64,000 bases of DNA from an uncultured Lachnospiraceae bacterium (GCA_910585075.1 CAJUED010000018.1:1-64000), one strand, 5' to 3'; counted from the stretch's first letter, positions 8,777 to 18,100 are shown. Notes: generated by a model not told the origin, from the sequence alone. Program-made: numbers and translations.

Positions 8777-9076
8777 CTAATAATTCCTTGCCGCGGCAAT
8801 TTCCCTGTTTCTCGCCTCCGCCTGCTCATATCTGGCTGCAATTTCCAAAAGTGCCTGTACATACTGCCCGATTAATTGATGAAAAACATCCATCTGCTGT
8901 CTGTCCCTTAAAAAAGCCTGGTGGAAGGCGTCTTTCGCCGCCCCTTCCCACATACCGCAAAGGGAACTTTCCTGTTCTCCAAGCTGCGCAGCTTTTCCTT
9001 TAAACTGATTGTTCAGATCCATTATTTTTTCCGCCTTACTTCGCAGTTGTGATGATGTTACCTGAAAAAATGACAT
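8777..9076 (-). CDS. WXG100 family protein (WEG)
   Basis: A 99-residue helical hairpin protein with Trp-Glu-Gly in the turn (CGMWEGAAKD) at about residue 44 and the export-type motif YEQAE near the C-terminus. It is part of the essC operon; about 80 AT-rich bases separate it from the preceding gene. A secreted WXG100 substrate or effector partner is the likely role; which of the two cannot be decided from sequence. Confidence 0.86.
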   Translation of the reverse strand: MSFFQVTSSQLRSKAEKIMDLNNQFKGKAAQLGEQESSLCGMWEGAAKDAFHQAFLRDRQQMDVFHQLIGQYVQALLEIAARYEQAEARNREIAAARNY

Positions 9077-9157
9077 ATTGATTCTCCTTCCTGATTAAAT
9101 ATTTTAATTTGGATAATTTAATTTTGCTAACTTCTCTATCGATTGGCCTTTTGCGCC

Positions 9158-9466
9158 TTAATAATTTCTAAATACCGCAATCTGACTGTTGGCTTTTTCA
9201 CAGCGGTACATTTTTTTCGCCTGTTCCTCCATCTCCACAGCCATCTCATTTAACCTTTGCGCCTCTTTGCAAATATCTTTCACTATCTCTCCCTCCTTCT
9301 TTGCCAATATATCCGCACATGCACTGTTCCAGCCTGTCTTTATCTCAAAGATTCTCTGCATCAGCTCGTCCTCCGAATACCGCGTTATCTTTTTGGCCAG
9401 TTCCTTAAGCTGCCTGGATAAACCCATGATTTCCGTAAAATGCATCTCTATTTCAGGCTGTGGCAT
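9158..9466 (-). CDS. WXG100-like small helical protein (WNS turn)
   Basis: This 102-residue protein has the helix-turn-helix layout of WXG100 proteins, but the turn reads TGWNSACAD, with Ser in place of the Gly. The C-terminal helix has YRCEKAN where canonical members carry Y-x-x-x-D/E. Its ATG overlaps the end of the upstream gene by 14 bases, so the two are translationally coupled. It ends in AVFRNY, much as the next gene product ends in AAARNY, pointing to common ancestry. It is probably a targeting partner or substrate of the secretion system. Confidence 0.75.
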   Translation of the reverse strand: MPQPEIEMHFTEIMGLSRQLKELAKKITRYSEDELMQRIFEIKTGWNSACADILAKKEGEIVKDICKEAQRLNEMAVEMEEQAKKMYRCEKANSQIAVFRNY

Positions 9467-9743
9467 TTACATTGCTCCTTTCTGCTTCCTCATAAATAAG
9501 CGCCATACTTTTCAGCTTCTCAAGGTGGTCTGACAGTGCACCGAAATCCTTCAGCCCTTCTTCCTTTTCCCGCAGATATTTTCCCCTGAGAGTCTCTGAT
9601 TCCCTGCAGCAGAAAAACTGCTCCAGCCTTTCTGCGCAGTCTGCCGCCTCCTGATAAGCCTTTTGTGCCAGCTTTAATAATTCCGCCCATTCTTCCCCCT
9701 TTTCTTTCAGATATTCAGTTGTTACCAGTATCTCCTCTCCCAT
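9453..9743 (-). CDS. WXG100-like small helical protein without WXG turn
   Basis: A 96-residue, largely helical protein in the essC operon. No Trp-x-Gly is present; a CCRESETLRGKY segment occupies the turn position. The C-terminal YEEAERSN keeps the Y-x-x-x-E export-type motif. GAGGAAGG precedes the ATG. The 3' end overlaps the next gene. It could be a heterodimer partner of the following product, as LXG/Lap-type small proteins are; this is inference from position and shape. Confidence 0.7.
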   Translation of the reverse strand: MGEEILVTTEYLKEKGEEWAELLKLAQKAYQEAADCAERLEQFFCCRESETLRGKYLREKEEGLKDFGALSDHLEKLKSMALIYEEAERSNVNATA

Positions 9744-9885
9744 AAAACCTTCCTCGTGCTCCTCCCTTGCCCTGTTACGTGCCTGATTCCTTTCATTTCT
9801 TTTCTCTTGATTCCTTTTCTCTTGCTTCCTTTGCTCCTGGTTTCTTCACAATTTGGGCCGGCTCGTCCTACTGTCCGTTTACCTT

Positions 9886-10188
9886 TTACCTCACTTCTTC
9901 CGCCTGCGCCACCATGCTTTTCTCAAGCTCCGCCAGCGACCAGGCCGCCTCCTCAACCATAAGCGTAAGCCTTTCCATTTCCCCGGCCCGGCCTCTAAGT
10001 CTGTCCATATGACTTTGAAATACCTTTTCCCATGTTACCCTCGCCTGGCTGTCGAACACTTTTTTCAGGCTCTGCTCCTCCTGCTCTAAAACATCAAGAA
10101 AATCCTTCACCTTCGTAAGCTTTTCTTCCACTTCCATTATCCAGCTGTTTAAGCCTGTCGTTTTCAATTGTATATTCCAATCTCCCAT
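9886..10188 (-). CDS. Small coiled-coil protein of the type VII operon
   Basis: About 100 residues, predicted as two long amphipathic helices. The turn region carries VTWEKVFQSHM, a Trp-Glu-Lys in place of WXG. The C-terminus lacks a clear Y-x-x-x-D/E motif. I prefer the ATG at 10188 (GGGG seven bases upstream) to an in-frame GTG at 10200. The gene follows the EsaB-like gene by about 80 bases, a space that holds a degenerate copy of the dispersed hairpin described at 49443. A WXG100-like partner protein is likely, with modest confidence. Confidence 0.62.
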   Translation of the reverse strand: MGDWNIQLKTTGLNSWIMEVEEKLTKVKDFLDVLEQEEQSLKKVFDSQARVTWEKVFQSHMDRLRGRAGEMERLTLMVEEAAWSLAELEKSMVAQAEEVR

Positions 10189-10270
10189 ATCAATCCCCAC
10201 TTCGGAGCGTTTACGCGACAGGGCCTGAGAAATCAGCTGATTGCATCAAACACTGCCAATTCTCAACCGG

Positions 10271-10555
10271 CTAATTAATCAGAATAAGCCTGTCACCGTC
10301 CCGCACACCCTGCTGCTTTAATGTCTCCTCTCTCTTTAAAATACTCTCCTGGCGCATAGAGTAAAGAAAACTGTCCCGGCTCAAATTTTCCGCCAACCCC
10401 TGCTTAGCTTCGCTTGCCGTCCTGTTCATCAAATTTTCCCTCTTTAGCACCAATGTCTCGATATCCTGTGTCAAAATTCCTGCTGTCAGTCCTTCATCCA
10501 GCTCGAAATCATATACCCTGTCCATTGCGGGTATCTGCACATCCACTAAAATCAT
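10271..10555 (-). CDS. esaB: EsaB/YukD-like ubiquitin-fold protein
   Basis: A 94-residue protein that begins MILVDVQIPAM and ends GVRDGDRLILIN, the beta-grasp pattern of YukD/EsaB, the small ubiquitin-like cytoplasmic component of Firmicutes type VII systems. The start at 10555 has AGGAGG nine bases upstream; longer in-frame extensions are not supported. It follows essC by 25 bases and precedes the WXG100-like genes, so it belongs to the same transcript. EsaB is reported to affect secretion without forming part of the membrane channel (family knowledge). Confidence 0.75.
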   Translation of the reverse strand: MILVDVQIPAMDRVYDFELDEGLTAGILTQDIETLVLKRENLMNRTASEAKQGLAENLSRDSFLYSMRQESILKREETLKQQGVRDGDRLILIN

Positions 10556-10580
10556 TTCTAAACCTCCTGCATATCGCAAG

Positions 10581-13500
10581 TTATACCTGCTGTCCTTCTT
10601 TTCTCTGCTGGCCCTGTACACAAAACCGTGGAAGCAAAACCCTTAACGTTTCCTTTCCCATTCCATCCTTCCAATACCCAATCCCCGCCGGTTCATGCCG
10701 GTTTTGATCCGTATAGCTTAAATCGTCAAACAGTAAGGCCCTCTGTGCAGCTGCGTTGCCTCCCAGATGGATACCCTGTTGCCAGGAGGTAAATTCTCTG
10801 AAAAATCCTGTCCCGGCCGCCTCATAATCCTTTGCCGGATGATAAATCCCTGCCAGAAATGCAATTTTTCCTTTCCCCATAGCGGTCTGCTCCCAAAACC
10901 TGATTCTCTCCTCCCTCATTTCTCCCATGCCGTAAAGGAATCTGCAAAAGTCTCCCATATCACTGATAAATACGCAGGTCTGCGGTTCTCGGTTTTCTTC
11001 TATACAACTTTCTGTAAAACTTTCCATAAACCGCATCTGCCACTTTTCAATTTCCTCATCCGCTGTCAGAACGGTTATTCCCATTCGGTTCTGTAAATCC
11101 TGATACCTCCTTCCGGTGTCTAACACCACCACATTATTTTGTAAATGCAGTGCGCTTTCCATAAGGCATCTTAAAAGCGCAGCCCTGCCTGTCCTCTCCG
11201 TCCCTGAAATTAAAAAGCAGTTTGTTCTCTCTAAGGAAAGGACGCATATTTCTCCGCTTAGCAGACTGTACCCCAAAGGTAGATTTCCCTTTTCCCAGTG
11301 AAATTCCTCTGCCAGTCTTTCATATTCGGCCTTTTCAGGGACAACCGGAAATTTCTTTGGCAAAGGCTTTCCTTCTCCGGTAAATTCTTCCTTCCTTTTC
11401 CTCCCTGTCTCCTCCGCCAGCCGGCCATAATCTCCATCACCTGCTTTTAACAGAATTGCCCCCTGGAATTCAAGCACCCTCTCCTGCACCCGGCATAAGC
11501 CTCTCCCCTTTTGATTTTCCTTTGGCAGAACAGAGAGATAATACTGACGCAGGACGTCTCCATACTGGAACCGGTCGCTCATCTCCAGCGCCAGAGTTGT
11601 CTTAATCTTGTCAAACAGCCTTGTGCCAATTTCTCCCGCCCCTGCCGCCGATAAAATCAGATAAATGCCAAGGCTCAGCCCCTGGGAGGCCAGCTTCATC
11701 AAAAGTTCTTCCTGCTTTTCCTCCAGGATTTTACGAAAATCCCCAAAATTATCCACCACCAAAAACACCAGCGGAAGTTTTTCCTCTCCTGACCGGCCAT
11801 ACTGATTTATGCTGATTCCCGCAAGTTCCTTCTGTCTTCTTTCCATCAGCCTTTCTAAATGGTAGAAAAAAATATTCATTTCTTCCTTCCTGCGCAGCAC
11901 CCCCAGACAATTTGGCATGGCTCTGAAACTTTCAAGGCCGCCCTGCCCCATATCCACTACCATGAAAATTGCTTCATCCGCAAAATCACAGGTGGATAAC
12001 TGCCACAAAATGGTGGCAAGAAGCGTGGTTTTCCCTGTAGCAGGGCCTCCGCAGATGGCAAGATGCCCTTGAAGACAGGGACAATAGGACAGTATATCCT
12101 GCCGCTGATTTTCCGGGTCGTCATAAAGCCCCAGGATTATTTCTGTTTCTTCACCCACACCGATTTCATCCTTATCCAATTTATCCTTATCAATTTCATC
12201 CTGCTTCAACTTGCCCTTATCCATTTTATCTTTATCAAGCAGCGCATCCAGCAAAATCTCCCCGGGCAGTTCAGGCAGCCACAATGCCTTTGCTCTCTCG
12301 TACCCCATTTTTAAAGCCGTATGGTTTACATAATTTACCAGCGCCTCAATCAGGCTTACCTGCCTTTCCTCATATATATCCGTCTTTTCCGGTCTTTTCC
12401 CTGTACTTTTCAGTCTTTTCCCTGTGTTTTCCACAAGGGCCGCTCTCACATTCTCCTCCCCTTCCTCCACATAAGCTCCGCCACAGTATCCCGCCTGAAA
12501 CAATTCGTAGTACTCATGGTTCCCAATCTGTAAATAGCACTGTCCGGGGGCGGTCAAAAAGGCCGCATCCCCATTGTGAAGCATGTCCATGCTGTCCTGC
12601 TTATCCTGTACCCGCAGACACAGGCGGAATCTGGCATTGCTCCAAATCTTGTCATCCACCGTCCCTGCCGGCTTCTGAGTGGCAAGGATTAAATGCACCC
12701 CAAGGCTTCTGCCCACCTGGGCTAAAGAAATTATTTCCTGCATAAATTCCGGTTCTTCCTTTTTCAGCTCTGCAAATTCGTCAATCACCAGAATCAGGTG
12801 GGGCATAGGTCCCTCCCCTTTTCCCTCCCGGCAGAGTCTGGTATATGCGTCAATGTGGTTGACCTGATACCGCCCAAATAGTTGTTGTCTGCGTTTATTT
12901 TCGCTTGTTATGGCCGACATGGCCCTTTTGATTTGATTTCCTGATAAATTAGAGATAACCCCCGCGCAGTGAGGCAGTGATGAAAGGGCATTTCCCGTAC
13001 CGCCGCCCTTATAGTCAATCATAAAAAAATTCACATCCGACGGGCTAAAAGATACCGCCATAGATAAAAGATAAGTTTGCAAAAGTTCACTTTTTCCTGA
13101 ACCGGTGGTTCCTGCAATCAGTCCGTGAGGCCCGTGAAACTTCTCATGCAGGTCAAGGCTTACCATATGTCCCCCGGCTCTGCGCCCTAATGGAGCTTTC
13201 AGCCGCTCCTCCGGTCTTGCAAGCCGCCACCTTCTCCCGCTTTGCACATCTTCCACTCTGCTACAGTCATACAGCTGCAGAAAGCCTACCTGTTCGGGAA
13301 GCTGCCCGCCGCTCTCCTCCTCACGCACCCGAAAGCCCGCCGCCTTTCTCACATAAACTTGAGCTCCCAGGCTGTCACAGGTTTCCGCCATGATTTGTTG
13401 TCTGAATATCTGCTCTCGTCCCAGGTTTAAGATTTCTCCCTCGGCTCTATCTTTTCTGATAAAGTACCGACAGCTTTTAGGTAAATCCTCCCGCTCTTTT

Positions 13501-15311
13501 CCAAGGAACACTGCGCTTACAGGATATTTCCCCTCCGGGTCTGTCAGATATTTGTACAATGGCTCCCCAAAAATCAGCTCCTCCCTTAGCACAATCACAA
13601 TGTACCATGGAATTTGAAGCCCTTCTGTCTGCTGTTCCCTCCCTCGTTTTAGCTCTTTTGTCAGCACCGGAAGAATAGCCGCCGCTTCTTTTTCATTGCC
13701 CGCAATCAGTCTCATCTTCCTGTCGGCCGACCAACTGTGAGGCATCCATTTAAGGCTCTCTGCGATCTCCCGATCCCCTGCCTTCTCCTCCTCAAAAAAG
13801 CAGGCTGTTTTTACCTCCGTATAGCAGTGACAGGCCATAATCTGTACCAGAAGCTGCATCAACACTTCCCCTGCCTTCTCCCCTGTTATGCCAATCTGCC
13901 GGTTTTCATAAAGGTCCGCTTCCACAGGTATATCTTCAAGGTACGTGTACTTTTTGACCAGCTCGCCGGCCCTTTCCCCAAGCTTTTCCTGCAGGATATT
14001 TTTCTGTCCGCCGGAGAGCTTAAGCCTTATCTGAAATGGAACCTTCCCCTTTCCTACCCGAAGGTACAAAAAGTCCTTCTGCCTGTAATAACGGTTCCAC
14101 AAAACTGTAACCCTTCTTTCTTTTTCTTCCAAAAATGCCGAAGCCGGCGGATACCTTCTCTCCAAAATCTCTCTGTTTTCCTTCCCGCATTGCCGAAGAT
14201 AGGCTTCAAGGCCCTCAAGGTACTCCATATATTGCCGTTCTTTTTCCCTGGCCTCCCGTTTCCCTGAACGCTTCTTGTACCCATAGCCTGCCAGTCCCCA
14301 AAACAGGGCAATGACTGCACTGCTGCCGCTCATTGCTACCGACATATAGTAAAACCCTTTGCCTGCCCCTTCCAGAAACCGGTTGCTCAGCTGGGCCATA
14401 AGTAGCACCGGAAAAACCATAGTAAGCGTGGGCCCCAGACTTAAAAACAGCGGCTCCCTCGGCTCAGACGTCCGCCTTTCAGGCAGCGCCACTTCTATTT
14501 CCCCTGTATGAAGGGCCTCCTCCTGACCCCGCCTGCGCTCAATCCATTGCTCTGCTTTTTCGGGCGACACTATCGCAGGATGCTTATCTTTCCTCCCGGC
14601 GCTATCCATCCCCACAGCAGTTTTCATACCTCTATGGTCGGCAGTCTGCATAGCAATCGCCTGCATAGTAGGAGTCTGCATAGCGGTATTCTGCCTGGCA
14701 ATACCCGCTGCGGAATATATGGCAATGCGGCATACTCCGCAAAAGCAGACACAGACCAACAGCCCTCTTAAAACCAGAATATGAAGCCCATAAACATCCA
14801 CCCAATCGCCGCTTTTCAAATCCTGCTTCTCCTTAAGTCTCCTCCCATTCACGTAAACCTCCCCGTCTCCAAGCCGGCACACCTGAAAGCCTCCGTCTAT
14901 ATAAGCTATTTCAGCATGTGATTCCTGAACCAGCGAAAAACATTTATAAAAAATCCGATTCTTATACTCATTTCCAATCACCAGCCGCTCTCCTTCCCGG
15001 GGCACGATACTCCCTGCACTTGCAAGGCTCTCCAATTCCCCGGAGCATAAAAGAAGCAGTCTTTCTTCTTCCTTCGTATTAAGGTAAACAGGGCCATTCT
15101 CCCGCAGCGCCTTCCCCTCAATCAGCCATATGCCCTTAATGAATTCCACTCGAAGGACAATATCCTCCGAAAACCCCGTATCCGCGGCTTCCAAAATGAG
15201 CCTTCCTCTATCTGCAGTCTCCGGGCACAGCCGCTTCCTCGCACATCTCCCGGAGCAAAAAACCTGCAAAATCCTGCAGCCAATTCTCTCATCCTCTTTC
15301 TCAAAAGCCAT
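10581..15311 (-). CDS. essC: Type VII secretion motor ATPase EssC (FtsK/SpoIIIE)
   Basis: Membrane-anchored hexameric ATPase that drives type VII export; about 1576 residues. An FHA-like N-terminal region (about residues 60-190, including GDGEVYVNGRRL) is followed by two transmembrane segments near residues 300-345, then three FtsK-type domains. Domain 1 has Walker A GTTGSGKS (about 737) and Walker B ILVIDEF; domain 2 has GGPATGKTT (about 1089) and FLVVDNF; domain 3 has GTERTGRA (about 1370), where the P-loop Lys is Arg, so it is probably inactive, as is common in EssC domain 3. I chose the ATG at 15311 because GGAGGGGG precedes it; an in-frame GTG at 15347 lacks a ribosome site. It heads the operon. 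EssA and EssB are not visible nearby. Confidence 0.92.
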   Translation of the reverse strand: MAFEKEDERIGCRILQVFCSGRCARKRLCPETADRGRLILEAADTGFSEDIVLRVEFIKGIWLIEGKALRENGPVYLNTKEEERLLLLCSGELESLASAGSIVPREGERLVIGNEYKNRIFYKCFSLVQESHAEIAYIDGGFQVCRLGDGEVYVNGRRLKEKQDLKSGDWVDVYGLHILVLRGLLVCVCFCGVCRIAIYSAAGIARQNTAMQTPTMQAIAMQTADHRGMKTAVGMDSAGRKDKHPAIVSPEKAEQWIERRRGQEEALHTGEIEVALPERRTSEPREPLFLSLGPTLTMVFPVLLMAQLSNRFLEGAGKGFYYMSVAMSGSSAVIALFWGLAGYGYKKRSGKREAREKERQYMEYLEGLEAYLRQCGKENREILERRYPPASAFLEEKERRVTVLWNRYYRQKDFLYLRVGKGKVPFQIRLKLSGGQKNILQEKLGERAGELVKKYTYLEDIPVEADLYENRQIGITGEKAGEVLMQLLVQIMACHCYTEVKTACFFEEEKAGDREIAESLKWMPHSWSADRKMRLIAGNEKEAAAILPVLTKELKRGREQQTEGLQIPWYIVIVLREELIFGEPLYKYLTDPEGKYPVSAVFLGKEREDLPKSCRYFIRKDRAEGEILNLGREQIFRQQIMAETCDSLGAQVYVRKAAGFRVREEESGGQLPEQVGFLQLYDCSRVEDVQSGRRWRLARPEERLKAPLGRRAGGHMVSLDLHEKFHGPHGLIAGTTGSGKSELLQTYLLSMAVSFSPSDVNFFMIDYKGGGTGNALSSLPHCAGVISNLSGNQIKRAMSAITSENKRRQQLFGRYQVNHIDAYTRLCREGKGEGPMPHLILVIDEFAELKKEEPEFMQEIISLAQVGRSLGVHLILATQKPAGTVDDKIWSNARFRLCLRVQDKQDSMDMLHNGDAAFLTAPGQCYLQIGNHEYYELFQAGYCGGAYVEEGEENVRAALVENTGKRLKSTGKRPEKTDIYEERQVSLIEALVNYVNHTALKMGYERAKALWLPELPGEILLDALLDKDKMDKGKLKQDEIDKDKLDKDEIGVGEETEIILGLYDDPENQRQDILSYCPCLQGHLAICGGPATGKTTLLATILWQLSTCDFADEAIFMVVDMGQGGLESFRAMPNCLGVLRRKEEMNIFFYHLERLMERRQKELAGISINQYGRSGEEKLPLVFLVVDNFGDFRKILEEKQEELLMKLASQGLSLGIYLILSAAGAGEIGTRLFDKIKTTLALEMSDRFQYGDVLRQYYLSVLPKENQKGRGLCRVQERVLEFQGAILLKAGDGDYGRLAEETGRKRKEEFTGEGKPLPKKFPVVPEKAEYERLAEEFHWEKGNLPLGYSLLSGEICVLSLERTNCFLISGTERTGRAALLRCLMESALHLQNNVVVLDTGRRYQDLQNRMGITVLTADEEIEKWQMRFMESFTESCIEENREPQTCVFISDMGDFCRFLYGMGEMREERIRFWEQTAMGKGKIAFLAGIYHPAKDYEAAGTGFFREFTSWQQGIHLGGNAAAQRALLFDDLSYTDQNRHEPAGIGYWKDGMGKETLRVLLPRFCVQGQQRKEGQQV

Positions 15312-15566
15312 AAAAGATAACAGTCCCCCTCCATAACAAATTTTCACTTAAGCGAAAACCCCTGCTTAACGCCAAACCTGCACCATCCGTCAAAACACTT
15401 AGCCTAAGCACCTAACAAGTAATCCCAACTATAAAATAATCCAATGGAAAAATACGATTTGTTCTGAAATATACACTTTGAAATAGTTTGATATTTTGTA
15501 GATAAATATAAGACGCTGCCCTAACGACCGCTTATACATGAATCAGAATGAACTGAAAGTGTTGTA

Positions 15567-15595
15567 ATAATACCAAATCTGAAAACACCTGTCAA
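15567..15595 (-). promoter_or_regulatory. Strong sigma-A promoter of the essC operon
   Basis: Minus-strand TTGACA (15595-15590), 17-base spacer, TATTAT (15572-15567). Transcription from about 15560 leaves a leader of roughly 250 bases before essC. That leader (15312-15560) is AT-rich, contains a CTTAG/CTAAG dyad, and has no gene I can support. Confidence 0.7.
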
Positions 15596-15624
15596 TAGAT
15601 ATTTTAAATAAAATCTGAAAATAA

Positions 15625-15682
15625 AAACACCATATTTTAGCTGGAGCATGTTTGAAAATGCTCTGCCCTAAATATGGTGTTT
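15625..15682 (-). terminator. Terminator downstream of the alpha-galactosidase locus
   Basis: Long hairpin with arms at 15625-15640 and 15668-15682 (AACACCATATTTTAG and its complement) and an inner GAGCAT/ATGCTC stem. On the minus strand it is followed by TTTTTATTTTC. It lies 36 bases after the last alpha-galactosidase codon. Confidence 0.8.
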
Positions 15683-15717
15683 CTCACAAAAATAGTCTTT
15701 TACCAAGCTTAAAAAGC

Positions 15718-16014
15718 CTACTCCATTTTCTTAAAATACATCTGATAAGCCCGATATTCTCCCATCTCCACCGGCAGGGGAATTCCGCTCTCCATCAGGG
15801 CGTCGCTTCCATAGCACCTCCCGCTTCCTTCCTCCCGGTACACACTGTCCTTACAAAGCCCCTTTAGCTTCACATAAGTAACCGGCATATTTCCATGGAC
15901 TTCCAGCATAACCGCGCTCACCAGCGCTTCCTCTCCGTTTTCGGACACAAACTCCCATGCCCCCACTTCCTGGACTGTAGGGTCGCTTAACCGGAAATAT
16001 AACCCGTTTAACAT
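15718..16014 (-). pseudogene. C-terminal fragment of the GH36 alpha-galactosidase (out of frame with the main part)
   Basis: The 98-residue frame encodes the beta-sandwich C-terminal domain of the enzyme coded at 16008-17894 (LNGLYFRLSD, then a strand-rich tail). Reading 17 bases further upstream in this frame gives YKKYAPLM, the expected continuation of the catalytic part, so the two frames were once one. Its ATG overlaps the upstream stop (ATGTTAA), so reinitiation could still produce the domain separately. It is more likely a remnant of a frame-changing deletion, or an assembly error, than an independent gene. Confidence 0.7.
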
Positions 16015-17894
16015 AAGAGGCGCATACTTTTTATAATTGCCTGCTTTTCTTCCTCTGAAAGCTTCTTAGGGTCAAGCTCGTACCCAAAAGCCCCTGCCAT
16101 TGCAACCACTCCTCTTGTATGAAAAGGTGTCACACGGCCTGTCTGATGGTTTGGCACCGCCGACACATGAGCCCCCACAGAAGATGCCGGATACCCAAAG
16201 GAAGTGCCGTACTGGATGGCAACCCTGTCTATGGCATCGCTGTTGTCGCTGCACCAGATTTGCGGAGAATAATAAAGCATTCCTGCGTCAAACCGTCCGC
16301 CGCCGCCGCTGCATCCCTCTAAGAGAAGGTTCGGATACCGGTTCACAAGGCGCTCTAAGAAATCATACAGCCCTAACATATAATCATACTGCACCCTTCC
16401 CTGATCCTCGGTATTCCGTGAAAAACAATCCGAAAGGCTGCGGTTCAAATCCCATTTCACATACTCCACATTTCCCTGATCCAGCACCTTGCACATCTGC
16501 TCAAATATATAATCCACAACATCTTTCCTGGAAAAGTCCAAAAGCAGCTGATTCCTGGCCCGCACCGGCTTGCGCCCCGGAATGGTCAGCGCCCAGTCCG
16601 GATGGGCCCTGTACAAATCGCTGTCCTCGTTGACTCCCTCAGGCTCGAACCAAATACCGAACTTTAACCCCAGCCCATTAATTTTCTTAATCAGCTCTCC
16701 AAGGGGCTCCCCAAGCTTTTCCTCATTCACATACCAGTCCCCTAAAGCCCTGTAGTCGTCGCTGCGCTTTCCAAACCAGCCGTCATCCATAACCAGCATC
16801 TCGGCTCCAAGCTCCGCTGCCTGCTCTGCAAGCTGGTAAATGGATTCCCCGTTAAAGTCAAAGTAAGAAGCCTCCCAGCTGTTTAAGAGAACAGGTCTTA
16901 CCTTATCCCTGTATTTCCCCCTGCAAAGATGGGTTCTGAAACAGGTGTGCAGATTCTGAGAAAGCCTTGCAAGCCCCTTTTCACTGTAAGTAAGCACCAC
17001 CTCGGGCACATGGAAAACCTCACCGGCCTCTAATGGATAAGAGAACTGCTCGTCAGGAAGCCCCAGCAGCACTCTGGTCTGATTAAACTGGTCCTTCTCC
17101 GCCTCCCCTTTAAAGCCGCCGCTGTAAACAAAGGACAGGGCGTAGCAGCTCCCTGCGTCCTCGGTGGTCTCCTTTCCGGCCAGAATCATCATGGGATTGT
17201 ACTGATGACTGGAGGTGCCCCTGCGGCTTCCGATCACCTGGGCATTATGCCCTACAGGGCTTCTGTGCACATTCCGCTCCGAAGTATGGCGGCCATAAAA
17301 ACAAATCAAATCATACGCTCCGCCCACAAAGTCAAGGCATGCGGCCTGGGCCTTTTCCAGATAAATTTTCCCTTTGCCCTTATTTTGAATCCTGGCGCTT
17401 CTGGTGATGATGTTAAGCCCAGGCAGCACCCCGTAGAGAAGGGTTACCCACACCCCGGTCACCTTATCCTCCAAATCTATTTCCAGAGTCTCGGCCTCGT
17501 CCTCCCCGGCATATACCGCCGGAAGCCCCGGTATCCCGTATTTGCCCTTTGTGATGCGGTATCCCTGATAACGGAAATCACATCCGTAGGAACCGTCCGT
17601 ATTTTTTACGGCAACAGCCGTACTCCTGAAATCTCCCGTGCCCTGACAGGGCAGTTCCTGAGGCAGCACGTCCATGGAGTAAGTGCGATCCTCCCCCGCA
17701 TCATACGGATTCCCGGAAAACCCTCTGTCAGCATAACAAAGCAGATAATCCATATTGCCCCGGGTCTTCCGTCCATAGTAAAGATGCAGCAAAAACCCAT
17801 ATTGATCTACTTTCATCTGATAAGTCGTATCCTTCGTGTGCAATGTAAAAACCTTGTCTTTTTCAGAAAAAACAATACCCATATCCATCTCCAT
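16008..17894 (-). CDS. GH36 alpha-galactosidase, catalytic part; 3' end shifted out of frame
   Basis: Hydrolyses terminal alpha-1,6-galactose from raffinose-type sugars. The N-terminal beta-sandwich is followed by a TIM barrel with MDDGWFG, the nucleophile motif KWDLNRS near residue 479, CSGGGGRFD, and the acid/base segment CSDNSDAIDR near 549. Family members are about 730 residues; this frame stops after 628 at SMRLLC, and the missing domain continues at 15718-16014 in another frame. Comparison with the expected helix suggests a small deletion near 16030. No signal peptide is present, so the enzyme is cytoplasmic and would act on imported sugars. An extended -10 element (17964-17969) may give the gene its own promoter. 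Confidence 0.85.
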   Translation of the reverse strand: MEMDMGIVFSEKDKVFTLHTKDTTYQMKVDQYGFLLHLYYGRKTRGNMDYLLCYADRGFSGNPYDAGEDRTYSMDVLPQELPCQGTGDFRSTAVAVKNTDGSYGCDFRYQGYRITKGKYGIPGLPAVYAGEDEAETLEIDLEDKVTGVWVTLLYGVLPGLNIITRSARIQNKGKGKIYLEKAQAACLDFVGGAYDLICFYGRHTSERNVHRSPVGHNAQVIGSRRGTSSHQYNPMMILAGKETTEDAGSCYALSFVYSGGFKGEAEKDQFNQTRVLLGLPDEQFSYPLEAGEVFHVPEVVLTYSEKGLARLSQNLHTCFRTHLCRGKYRDKVRPVLLNSWEASYFDFNGESIYQLAEQAAELGAEMLVMDDGWFGKRSDDYRALGDWYVNEEKLGEPLGELIKKINGLGLKFGIWFEPEGVNEDSDLYRAHPDWALTIPGRKPVRARNQLLLDFSRKDVVDYIFEQMCKVLDQGNVEYVKWDLNRSLSDCFSRNTEDQGRVQYDYMLGLYDFLERLVNRYPNLLLEGCSGGGGRFDAGMLYYSPQIWCSDNSDAIDRVAIQYGTSFGYPASSVGAHVSAVPNHQTGRVTPFHTRGVVAMAGAFGYELDPKKLSEEEKQAIIKSMRLLC

Positions 17895-17963
17895 TCCTGC
17901 TCAGCCCGCAAACACAGGCCTTTGCGCAACCGTGTAATCTAAAAATACATTATCGTCAGATGT

Positions 17964-17969
17964 AGTATA
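17964..17969 (-). promoter_or_regulatory. Extended -10 promoter candidate for alpha-galactosidase
   Basis: Minus strand TGTTATACT gives an extended -10 (TG-n-TATACT). No good -35 is visible. It lies between the terminator-like hairpin at 18016-18057 and the alpha-galactosidase start. Confidence 0.35.
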
Positions 17970-18015
17970 ACATACCCCCGCCGCCCACGGCAATCAAACT
18001 ATCCACTTTTCGCAC

Positions 18016-18057
18016 AAAGGGCCGGACGAATGCGCAAACACATCCGTCCGGCCCTTT
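18016..18057 (-). terminator. Hairpin terminator or processing site after the GH13 gene
   Basis: Perfect 13-bp GC-rich arms (AAAGGGCCGGACG at 18016-18028 and its complement at 18045-18057). Only a short T-run follows on the minus strand, so partial termination between the GH13 and GH36 genes is likely. Confidence 0.65.
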
Positions 18058-18100
18058 CTCACACAATCAACATCATTTTAAAATCATGATTCTGAAATCA

